This document shows, in pieces, positions 1-5,787 of a stretch of DNA of 7,011 nt. The DNA lies in contig WFVQ01000204.1 of assembly GCA_015491585.1 (NCBI GenBank), positions 1 to 7,011 on the forward strand. The letters are read 5' to 3'. Made by a program: the position numbers and the translations under genes. Source of the DNA: Deltaproteobacteria bacterium (lineage in GTDB: Bacteria; Desulfobacterota; Dissulfuribacteria; Dissulfuribacterales; S140-46). Under the pieces are notes generated by a model, which saw nothing but the letters and a program-made list of their open reading frames with translations, made no database searches and was not told the DNA's origin. How positions within the stretch are numbered: position 1 is the first letter of the stretch; each line of letters begins with the position of its first letter.

Positions 1-1
1 G

Positions 2-838
2 CAAATCAAATATCAGGGGCTTGAGTTCAAAGAGTTCCATGCCAAGGCAGTGCTAAAGAACGGAAAGCTGACGCTGAACAAGGGGGTCTCCATCGAAAAC
101 GGCCAGATAGCGGTACGCCAGACCGCCGACCTCAATCAGCCCACTCCACCCTTCGAGCTATCAATCAAGGCGCACCATATAGATCCTGGCGAAATACTCT
201 CGCGCCTCGGCAAACTTCCATACGTGCGCGGAAACGGCGCGCTGGACCTCGAGTGCAATGGCCGCGGCCTCGCGTGGGATGTCATAAAGAAAGATCTCTC
301 CTGCAAAGGGACCTATGCCATCAAGGATGGACGCCTCTACAGCAGTCCGGTGACCAAGGCAGTCGCGGGCCTTCTCGGCCTTCCATCCCTGGATGCGCCC
401 TATTTCGACGAACTCGGAGGGAACATCAAGATCCAGGAAGGCACGGTGCTATCCAGCCTGAAGATGGACGCCAAGGAGGTAGGGCTGCTGGGCAATGGTA
501 AGATAGGGCTGGACGGCACCATAGACTACCCCATAAACGTGTTCCTTTCCCCGGAAATGGCGGCCAAGGCCTCCAAGCGTCTTCCTCTGGTCGCCCACCT
601 CCCTGAGAGGGATGGGAAGAAGGTGGTGCCGCTCCAGATCAAAGGCTCCTTGAAGTCGCCCAAGGTGAGCATATCCTCCAAAGGCGCCCGGGATGCGGCA
701 GAGCAGGCCATTGGGAAAGAGATCCAGAAACGGCTCCTGAAAGGGGGCTCCAAAGACAAGGACAAAGGCAAGGGAAACGATGCTGGCAGCCAGGCCCAAG
801 AGCTCTTCAAGGGTTTCATGGGCGGAGGTCAGAAGTAG
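2..838 (+). CDS. AsmA-family envelope protein, C-terminal part (5' end outside window)
   Basis: The frame is open to the left edge of the window, so this is the 3' part of a longer gene; 278 residues are visible. AsmA-family proteins are anchored in the inner membrane and project into the periplasm; several members (YhdP, TamB, YdbH) are implicated in phospholipid transport to the outer membrane. The visible part shows the alternating beta-strand pattern of an AsmA C-terminal region, including the family-like stretches 'GTYAIKDGRLYSSPV', 'LDGTIDYPINVFLSP', 'LPLVAHLPERDGKKVVPL' and 'IKGSLKSPKVSIS'. The protein ends in a Lys/Gly/Asp-rich low-complexity tail followed by 'AQELFKGFMGGGQK'. The GTG at 50-52 is not a credible start, because coding pattern continues upstream of it. 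The downstream yihY-like gene starts 18 bases after the stop, so the two are probably co-transcribed. Family assignment is fairly secure; the exact member cannot be named. Confidence 0.8.
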   Translation, partial: QIKYQGLEFKEFHAKAVLKNGKLTLNKGVSIENGQIAVRQTADLNQPTPPFELSIKAHHIDPGEILSRLGKLPYVRGNGALDLECNGRGLAWDVIKKDLSCKGTYAIKDGRLYSSPVTKAVAGLLGLPSLDAPYFDELGGNIKIQEGTVLSSLKMDAKEVGLLGNGKIGLDGTIDYPINVFLSPEMAAKASKRLPLVAHLPERDGKKVVPLQIKGSLKSPKVSISSKGARDAAEQAIGKEIQKRLLKGGSKDKDKGKGNDAGSQAQELFKGFMGGGQK

Positions 839-856
839 TCGAGGGGGCGTCTGGCG

Positions 857-2218
857 ATGAGAGAGAAAGGCTCCCAGTTGTGGGATTGGATCTGGAGAGA
901 GGGCGAGACCGCGGACGGCTCCAGGCTCCAGGCCCTGGCCCGCAAGGCGGCCCGTATAGTGGCGATAGTGGCGGTGGAATTCCAGCGCGACGCGATACCC
1001 CTCAGGGCCAGCGCCCTCACCTTCACTATAGTATTCTCTATGGTCCCCTTCCTGGCCCTGGGCACGGCCGTCCTCAAGGGTATGGGGGCCGGGGACCAGA
1101 TGAGGACCATGGCATACACCTTCATCGAAAGCATGGAGCAAGCATCGGCCGCGCTTCCTGCCAACGCCACATCCCCGGGCGGAGGAGCCGAGAAGAGCGC
1201 CACGCTGGTCGCCCATCTGAAACGGGCGGCGGACGTGGTGTTCGACTACGTTGACAAGACCAACTTCGCCACCCTTGGCATTCTCGGGACTCTCGGCATG
1301 TTGATCACGGTCATTTCACTCCTGAGCAACATCGAGGAGTCGATGAACCAGATCTGGCAGACCCACGCGGGCAGGCCGCTCGGCCGCCGCGTTATGGACT
1401 ATCTGGCCCTCATGATCCTCCTGCCCATATCGGTCAACATCGGCCTCGCGGCCATGACAGCGCTCCAGAACCAGAAACTCCTGGCGCGCCTGACATCGGT
1501 GATACCGGCGGCCTGGACGATTCCGCTCCTGATTCACGGTTTCACCCTCTTCATAATCGTGGCCACCTTCGTCACCCTGTACCGATTCCTCCCGAACACC
1601 AGGGTGCCCTTCATACCCGCCCTGGTGGGCGGCGTCATAGGCGGGACTGGCTGGCTGCTGGTCCAGGCCATCTACATAAAGTTGCAGATAGGCGTGGCCA
1701 GATACAACGCCATATACGGCTCCTTCGCCACCCTGCCGCTGTTCTTGTTATGGATATACGTAGGATGGATGGTCTTCCTCACAGGCGCCGAATTCTCATT
1801 CGCTGCGTGCGTATGGCGGCGCTACAATCCCAAGTGGGACGCCCTTACCCCTGCGTCGAGGCTGGCCCTGGCCTTCGACATCATGCTCTCTCTCTACCGC
1901 GAGTTCCGCAACAGGAAGGCGCCCACTCCAGGAGACATGGCGATGTCGGTGGAGGCCCCGGAAGCCCCTGTCCTGTCGGTGCTTAATCAACTGGCCAAGG
2001 CGGGGCTGATCCGCTTCGACGCCAGGCAGGACGAACGGGTGACGCCAGTGACCGATGCCAGGCACGTGACAGCGCAAGAAGTCTTCAGGGCGATAATAGG
2101 ACGCCACAGTGGCGCAACCACCAAGGGCTCCAAGGTCGCCCAGCAGGCCCTGGAGGCAGCAGAGCGCTCTCTGGAGGCAACCACCCTGGATCAAGCCGTT
2201 TCCGAAGATCAAAAGTGA
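857..2218 (+). CDS. yihY: YihY/BrkB-family integral membrane protein with C-terminal winged-helix-like domain
   Basis: This is a 453-residue inner-membrane protein of the YihY/YhjD/BrkB family. The molecular function is unknown; older databases call it 'ribonuclease BN' by error. After a basic amphipathic N-terminus come about six hydrophobic segments, near residues 51-72, 138-158, 180-200, 222-244, 253-275 and 288-316. Family signatures include 'LRASALTFTIVFSMVPFLA' (49-67), 'LYRFLPNTRVPFIPALVGG' (241-259) and 'YGSFATLPLFLLWIYVGW' (287-304), followed by 'GAEFSFA'. The region 335-415 is soluble and resembles the winged-helix-like C-terminal extension of longer homologues ('SVLNQLAKAGLIRFD'). 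The first available ATG is preceded by a purine-rich GAGGGGG at 841-847. A polar insert at about 95-135 lies between the first two membrane segments. The gene probably shares an operon with the AsmA gene, which suggests an envelope or lipid role; E. coli YhjD was found in suppressor work on lipid IVA export. Family assignment is strong, function is not. Confidence 0.9.
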   Translation: MREKGSQLWDWIWREGETADGSRLQALARKAARIVAIVAVEFQRDAIPLRASALTFTIVFSMVPFLALGTAVLKGMGAGDQMRTMAYTFIESMEQASAALPANATSPGGGAEKSATLVAHLKRAADVVFDYVDKTNFATLGILGTLGMLITVISLLSNIEESMNQIWQTHAGRPLGRRVMDYLALMILLPISVNIGLAAMTALQNQKLLARLTSVIPAAWTIPLLIHGFTLFIIVATFVTLYRFLPNTRVPFIPALVGGVIGGTGWLLVQAIYIKLQIGVARYNAIYGSFATLPLFLLWIYVGWMVFLTGAEFSFAACVWRRYNPKWDALTPASRLALAFDIMLSLYREFRNRKAPTPGDMAMSVEAPEAPVLSVLNQLAKAGLIRFDARQDERVTPVTDARHVTAQEVFRAIIGRHSGATTKGSKVAQQALEAAERSLEATTLDQAVSEDQK

Positions 2219-2240
2219 CCCCTCTCCGTGTTACTTTTTT
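2211..2240 (+). terminator. Probable weak intrinsic terminator overlapping the yihY stop codon
   Basis: AAAAGTGAC (2211-2219) can pair with GTTACTTTT (2230-2238) through nine pairs including one G-U, with a 10-base loop, and a run of six T covers 2235-2240. The yihY stop TGA (2216-2218) lies inside the left arm. The core is only about six pairs and poor in G+C, so termination may be inefficient. The position, between yihY and a separate promoter for the nik operon, supports the reading. Confidence 0.4.
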
Positions 2241-2246
2241 AAAATA

Positions 2247-2275
2247 TTGACTACTAAATTCCCTTCTGCTATATT
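2247..2275 (+). promoter_or_regulatory. Sigma-70-type promoter for the nik operon
   Basis: A -35 element TTGACT (2247-2252, five of six consensus bases) is separated by exactly 17 bases from a -10 element TATATT (2270-2275, five of six). The -10 is preceded by TGC (2267-2269), giving an extended -10. The elements lie in an A+T-rich island within G+C-rich sequence, between the yihY stop and nikK. Transcription would begin near 2281-2284, leaving a leader of roughly 80 nt. No complete operator palindrome is seen around it. Confidence 0.65.
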
Positions 2276-2307
2276 CCGGGCCATCCTGCTGGCGGGACAC
2301 AATCGCG

Positions 2308-2343
2308 GCTCCATGCCGGTGCCTGGCCAGTATCGGCTGGAGC
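2308..2343 (+). promoter_or_regulatory. Long hairpin in the nikK leader (unidentified regulatory RNA candidate)
   Basis: GCTCCA (2308-2313) pairs with TGGAGC (2338-2343) and GCCG (2315-2318) with CGGC (2334-2337), leaving T2314 as a single bulge. Four more pairs, two of them G-U, can extend the stem (2319-2322 with 2330-2333), leaving a 7-base loop. The stem ends nine bases before the Shine-Dalgarno sequence. It is not a terminator, because no T-run follows. It fits no riboswitch class that I can recognise. A function in controlling nik operon translation or mRNA stability is an inference. Confidence 0.4.
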
Positions 2344-2351
2344 GTAGAGAG

Positions 2352-2359
2352 AAAGGAGG
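2352..2359 (+). promoter_or_regulatory. Strong ribosome binding site of nikK
   Basis: AAAGGAGG lies five bases before the ATG at 2365. It is a near-perfect Shine-Dalgarno sequence and fixes the nikK start. It is the strongest such site in the window, which suits the first gene of the operon and a secreted protein that may be needed in excess over the membrane complex. Confidence 0.8.
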
Positions 2360-2364
2360 CCCTC

Positions 2365-3126
2365 ATGAAGACAAAATTTTTACCCCTCGCCGCCGCGATA
2401 TTACTCCACGCCCATACTGCACTGGCCCATTTCGGGGCTATCATACCATCGACGGAGGTGGTGGACAGCCACGGTCCCAGGCGGCTCTCTCTGGTGTTCC
2501 AGTTCTTCCACCCCTTTGAACAGAAGTGGATGGATCTCGAAGGCGTGGAGAGGGCAGGCTACGTGGTCAGAGGAGAGGACCACTCCCTGAAGGGGCGGCT
2601 CATGCCCGCAACCAGCCACGGCCACAAGACGTGGAAGGCCACTGTCGAGGTGACCAGACCCGGAGACTATCTATTCTACATGGTCCCCAAGCCCTATTGG
2701 GAGCCTTCTGAAAGGATCTATATCCAGCACGTGACAAAGACCGTCGTCAACGCTTATGGTCTGGAAGAGGGCTGGGATCGCCCCTTGGGCCTTCCAGCCG
2801 AGATAGTGCCTACTGTACGGCCTTACGGCCTGTGGACGGGCAATCTCTTCTGCGGCCAGATCCTGGTCCGCGGGAAACCTGCCGCCAACACCGCGGTAGA
2901 GGTGGAATATCTCAACGAGAATGGAATAGAGCCGCCAGCAGACCCGTTCATGACCCAGGTGCTGTTGAGTGACGAAGAGGGGAGATTCTGCTACGCCATG
3001 CCCAGGTCGGGCTGGTGGGGCTTCGCGGCCCTGATCGACGAGGAAGACGCCATGAAGAGGGATGGCAAAAAGGTGGGGCTTGAGTTAGGAGCGGTCATCT
3101 GGGTCCGCACCAGGGGGATGAAATAA
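2365..3126 (+). CDS. nikK: NikK-like DUF4198 periplasmic accessory protein of nickel/cobalt ECF transporter
   Basis: This 253-residue protein is predicted to be secreted. Residues 1-21 form a signal peptide (MKTK, a hydrophobic core, then TALA) with probable cleavage before His22, so the mature protein would begin His-Phe-Gly. DUF4198 hallmarks follow in order: 'FFHPFEQKWMDL' (47-58), 'RPGDYLFYMVPKPYWEPSE' (98-116), 'GWDRPLGLPAEIVPTVRPYG' (136-155), 'GNLFCG' (159-164), a Gly-Lys-Pro-containing beta region with 'VEVEY' (178-182), and 'GWWGFAALIDEEDA' (216-229). Family members in this position are called NikK and are taken to help metal capture outside the cytoplasmic membrane; the biochemical role is not well established. 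Possible metal ligands are His22, His49, His73, His85 and His87, an inference. The TAA stop shares one base with the next gene's ATG (TAATG), so translational coupling is likely. The start is set by the strong ribosome binding site five bases upstream. Confidence 0.85.
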   Translation: MKTKFLPLAAAILLHAHTALAHFGAIIPSTEVVDSHGPRRLSLVFQFFHPFEQKWMDLEGVERAGYVVRGEDHSLKGRLMPATSHGHKTWKATVEVTRPGDYLFYMVPKPYWEPSERIYIQHVTKTVVNAYGLEEGWDRPLGLPAEIVPTVRPYGLWTGNLFCGQILVRGKPAANTAVEVEYLNENGIEPPADPFMTQVLLSDEEGRFCYAMPRSGWWGFAALIDEEDAMKRDGKKVGLELGAVIWVRTRGMK

Positions 3127-4301
3127 TGCACATCTCGGAAGGGATCCTGCCCCCATCGCTCCTGGCGAGCGCGGCCGCCGTGGCCGCGGCTGGAGTGGCC
3201 GTGGGTATAAAACGGCTGGAGGAACGGGATATACCCAAGACCGCCCTGTTCACTGCCGCCTTCTTCGTGGCAAGCCTTGTCCATGTGCCTGTGGGATTCT
3301 CCTCGGCCCATCTGGTGCTCAATGGGCTCTTGGGCATAGTGCTCGGATGGGCTGCGTTTCCGGCCATCCTTGTCGGCCTTTCCCTCCAGGCCCTGTTATT
3401 CCAGTTCGGCGGCCTGACCACCCTGGGCATAAACACCTTGAACATGGCCCTGCCGGCGGTGTTGTGCGGCATGGCGTTCAGGACGGCCGCGCCACGGCTG
3501 GCTCCTAGCTCCAGGGTGCTTCTGGCGGCCCTGTTGGGGGGGGCATCCATCATCCTTTCCGGCAGCATGGTAGCGGCCTCGCTCTGCCTGGCAGGGGACT
3601 CCTTCATCAAGGCGGCCGGCCTCATATTGGCCGCCCACCTCCCGGTGGCGGTCATGGAGAGCGTTGTCACAGGCGGAGTTGTCGCATTCCTGTACAAGGT
3701 AAAGCCCGAGGCTCTGCGGTCGCCCTGCGCCGCCACCCTCATGGCGCTGTTAATGGCACTACACATATCATGGTTCTGTCCACCTGCCGCCCAGGCGCAC
3801 AAGGTCAACATATTCGCCTGGTTCGACGGCACGAAGATAGTGGGCGAGGCATATTACTCCAGGGGAAGGAGCGCTGCTGGCTCAAAGGTGGAACTTTACG
3901 ACTCCAAAGGGAAACTGATAACCTCTGGCACCACCGACGCCAACGGCCAGTTCCAGTTCTCCGCCCCTCCAAACGGCACCTATGAAATAAGGCTGTACGC
4001 AGGGGAGGGGCATGCGGCCTCCGCCTCTGTGGAGGTGGGAGGAGAAAACGGGCAGGAGGCACCGCCACCCCAGGGCGCCGTTTCCCAAGGGCCCGCCGAG
4101 GACAAGGGCGATACCCTCTGTGTGGAACGCGATGAACTGGACAAGATCCTCTCCAGGCGGCTGAAACCCATTGAACGAGAGATGCGGCGCCTGGCCGAAG
4201 CCCAGGAGCAGGTGACCTTCCAAGACATAGTATCAGGGCTTGGATACATCCTGGGCCTCATGGGAACGGCCCTGTTCTTCAAGGCCAGGAATAGACAGTG
4301 A
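3126..4301 (+). CDS. nikM: NikM-NikL fusion: substrate-binding membrane component of Ni/Co ECF transporter
   Basis: This 391-residue protein joins two components usually encoded separately. Residues 1-195 are a CbiM/NikM S-component: the N-terminal Met-His-Ile (ligands in known NikM/CbiM proteins), 'VPVGFSSAHLVLNGLLG' (54-70) with the conserved His62, and 'QALLFQFGGLTTLGINTLNM' (88-107), plus several hydrophobic helices. After a basic KVKPEALR stretch, residues 201-224 form a hydrophobic segment ending in AAQA, which resembles a signal peptide with cleavage before His225. Residues 225-303 are a NikL-like beta-sandwich domain of carboxypeptidase-regulatory type ('GTTDANGQFQFSAPPNGTYEI', 'GEGHAAS'). 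A Pro/Gly-rich linker and a charged helical or coiled-coil stretch (about 333-364) lead to a last membrane helix (about 367-386). The positive-inside rule puts the NikL domain in the periplasm. Overlaps of 1 base with nikK and 4 bases (GTGA) with nikQ show tight coupling; AGGGGGA at 3112-3118 is the likely ribosome binding site. The metal, Ni or Co, is not decidable here. Confidence 0.9.
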   Translation: MHISEGILPPSLLASAAAVAAAGVAVGIKRLEERDIPKTALFTAAFFVASLVHVPVGFSSAHLVLNGLLGIVLGWAAFPAILVGLSLQALLFQFGGLTTLGINTLNMALPAVLCGMAFRTAAPRLAPSSRVLLAALLGGASIILSGSMVAASLCLAGDSFIKAAGLILAAHLPVAVMESVVTGGVVAFLYKVKPEALRSPCAATLMALLMALHISWFCPPAAQAHKVNIFAWFDGTKIVGEAYYSRGRSAAGSKVELYDSKGKLITSGTTDANGQFQFSAPPNGTYEIRLYAGEGHAASASVEVGGENGQEAPPPQGAVSQGPAEDKGDTLCVERDELDKILSRRLKPIEREMRRLAEAQEQVTFQDIVSGLGYILGLMGTALFFKARNRQ

Positions 4302-5056
4302 GCTGTGAGCCCTTTGCAACAGGAGATACTCTGCTCCACAAGGCAGACCCCAGGACCAAGGTAATAGGGGCAACCGCCTTCTCGGTTGCGGTGGCCTCCC
4401 TCCGCTCACCAATGCCAGCATGGCTGGCCCTGGGATTCGCCTCCATTCTCACCGTATCGGCAAGGCTCCCCCTACGGCCGCTTGCCAAGAGGCTTGCCCA
4501 GGTCAACCTGTTTCTGGGCGCCCTATGGCTCATCATTCCCATTTCCGGCAGCTCCGACACCACTCTTTTCGGTGCACTCCCTGTGGACTCCGCCGCCATC
4601 CGCCAGTTGTATGTAATCACCCTGAAGTGCAATGCCATCGTCATGGCTGGAGTGGCCCTCCTCTCCACCTCATCCCTCTTCTCCCTGGCCCATGCCCTGG
4701 CCCATCTCAAAGTCCCCAGCAAGCTCGTGCAGCTCTTCTTCTTTGCATGGCGTTACATCCATCTCCTGGAAGAGGAGTGGTCAAGGATGTACCTCGCCGC
4801 GAAGCTCAGAGGATTCCACCCCTCCACCAACCTCCACACCTATCATACCTTCGCCGCACTCGTGGGATCACTCCTGGTCAAGAGCTACGACCGGGGAGAG
4901 CGGGTATTCCAGGCCATGATGCTGCGGGGCTTCAACGGTACGTTCTGGCTTCTCACCCACTTTTCCATGCGCCCCAGGGATCTGGTCCTGGCATGCTGCT
5001 GCCTCCTGGCGGCTGGAGGTCTCATCGGCCTGGATTTTTTCCTCGCTTCCAGGTAA
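4298..5056 (+). CDS. nikQ: CbiQ/NikQ transmembrane (T) component of Ni/Co ECF transporter
   Basis: This 252-residue protein is the coupling subunit that links the NikO ATPase to the NikM substrate component in the inner membrane. The N-terminal 'HKADPRTKVIGATAF' (14-28) matches the usual CbiQ opening, and hydrophobic helices lie near 25-52, 66-83, 110-130 and 228-248. The conserved cytoplasmic part reads 'FFFAWRYIHLLEEEW' (147-161) and then holds the two Arg-Gly coupling motifs typical of EcfT proteins: KLRGF (169-173) and MLRGF (208-212), the second after 'SYDRGERVFQAM' (196-207). The start is a GTG that overlaps the nikM stop in a GTGA arrangement; CCAGGA (4285-4290) could be a weak ribosome binding site, so translation is probably coupled to nikM. 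Length is normal for the family. CbiQ and NikQ cannot be told apart by sequence; the nikQ name follows from the NikK and NikL neighbours. Confidence 0.9.
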   Translation: MSCEPFATGDTLLHKADPRTKVIGATAFSVAVASLRSPMPAWLALGFASILTVSARLPLRPLAKRLAQVNLFLGALWLIIPISGSSDTTLFGALPVDSAAIRQLYVITLKCNAIVMAGVALLSTSSLFSLAHALAHLKVPSKLVQLFFFAWRYIHLLEEEWSRMYLAAKLRGFHPSTNLHTYHTFAALVGSLLVKSYDRGERVFQAMMLRGFNGTFWLLTHFSMRPRDLVLACCCLLAAGGLIGLDFFLASR

Positions 5057-5076
5057 AAATGCCGCATCGCAGCGGC
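5055..5076 (-). terminator. Possible minus-strand terminator in the nikQ-nikO gap
   Basis: GCCGC (5061-5065) and GCGGC (5072-5076) form a five-pair all-G-C stem with a six-base loop. Read on the minus strand the stem is followed, after one A, by TTTTT (complement of 5055-5059), the layout of a short intrinsic terminator. On the plus strand no T-run follows, so it should not stop the nik transcript. No earlier run of five T is seen on the minus strand between the kinase stop and the start of nikO. The hairpin may equally be an mRNA stability element between nikQ and nikO. Confidence 0.3.
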
Positions 5077-5088
5077 CGGTAAAAAGAG

Positions 5089-5787
5089 ATGGAAACGCCC
5101 CTGATAGAACTCCGCAACATACACCTCTCCTATCCAGGAGGCCCTCTGGTGCTCAAGGGCGTGGACCTCTCACTGCGGGCAGGGGAACGCCTACTGCTCT
5201 GTGGAGGAAATGGCGCCGGCAAGACCACCCTGTTCCAGGTGATACTGGGGCTGGCCCGGCCGCAGGCAGGAGAGGTGCACCTCTTCGGATCGCGCTGCGA
5301 CTCAGAAAAGGAGTTCCAGGCCATGTGGCCCAGGATAGGGCTCCTCTTCCAGGATCCCGACGACCAGCTATTCTCCCCTTCGGTGATAGAGGACGTGGCC
5401 TTCGGGCTACTCAACAAGGGCGTCCCCCCTGACCAGGCGAGAGACAGGGCCTTGGCCATGCTCAAAGAGCTGGGGATAGAAGGGCTGTGGGACCGGCCGC
5501 CCTATCACCTCTCCGGAGGAGAGAAGCGGCTGGCAGCACTGGCCTCCATACTGGTCATGGAACCCGAGGTCCTCCTGCTGGACGAACCCACCGCAGGCAT
5601 CGAACCTGAGACCGCGGCGCAGATGATAAAGACAATCCAGAGGGCAGGGGCCAAGGCCATGATCGTCATCTCGCACCAGGAGGAGCGGCTGACCACGCTT
5701 GCAACTGGAAAGCTGGTATTAGGTAATGGCAAACTGAGGCAAGCGGACCTGGAAGACGGTCCTGCCGGGCCTGCTCTCCACCGATAA
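5089..5787 (+). CDS. nikO: CbiO/NikO ATP-binding protein of Ni/Co ECF transporter
   Basis: This 232-residue ABC ATPase powers the nickel/cobalt transporter from the cytoplasmic side. All motifs are present and in order: Walker A GGNGAGKT (39-46), Q-loop 'LLFQDPDDQLFSPSV' (85-99) with Gln88 and the Asp-Asp-Gln-Leu-Phe pattern typical of CbiO/EcfA proteins, signature LSGGE (141-145), Walker B VLLLDE (161-166) and switch His196 in ISHQ. The D-loop reads AGIEP instead of the common AGLDP. The start is the first possible one, since an in-frame TAA lies at 5080-5082; the ribosome binding site is poor (AAAAAGAG directly before the ATG), which may lower its expression against the other subunits. It is separated from nikQ by 32 bases. 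The last 23 codons including the stop overlap the convergent kinase gene. The protein is slightly shorter than many CbiO proteins, but the ATPase core is complete. Confidence 0.92.
   Translation: METPLIELRNIHLSYPGGPLVLKGVDLSLRAGERLLLCGGNGAGKTTLFQVILGLARPQAGEVHLFGSRCDSEKEFQAMWPRIGLLFQDPDDQLFSPSVIEDVAFGLLNKGVPPDQARDRALAMLKELGIEGLWDRPPYHLSGGEKRLAALASILVMEPEVLLLDEPTAGIEPETAAQMIKTIQRAGAKAMIVISHQEERLTTLATGKLVLGNGKLRQADLEDGPAGPALHR

Noticed and set aside
449..1216. Long open frame on the minus strand opposite the AsmA and yihY-like genes
   Set aside because: Its translation is low in hydrophobic pattern, rich in Gly/Arg/His/Leu and matches no family. It spans two convincing plus-strand genes and is an artefact of G+C-rich codon use.
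857..2218. Annotation of the YihY-like protein as ribonuclease BN
   Set aside because: That name came from an old misassignment; RNase BN activity belongs to the RNase Z-type protein ElaC. The protein here is an integral membrane protein without nuclease motifs.
2228..2255. Full NikR operator at the nik promoter
   Set aside because: Only GTGTTAC is present. At 13 or 14 bases downstream there is TGACTAC or GACTACT, which do not match GTAACAC.
2324..2331. Palindrome CTGGCCAG as an operator
   Set aside because: At eight bases it is expected often in G+C-rich DNA, and it lies in the loop region of the leader hairpin with no second copy nearby.
2281..2364. Cobalamin or NiCo riboswitch in front of nikK
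   Set aside because: The leader is too short for a cobalamin riboswitch and shows no B12-box-like core. I could not identify the NiCo four-helix layout with any confidence.
3095..3832. 245-codon open frame on the minus strand opposite nikM
   Set aside because: The opposite strand encodes a clear NikM protein. The minus-strand product is Ala/Arg/Met-rich without recognisable domains and is a shadow.
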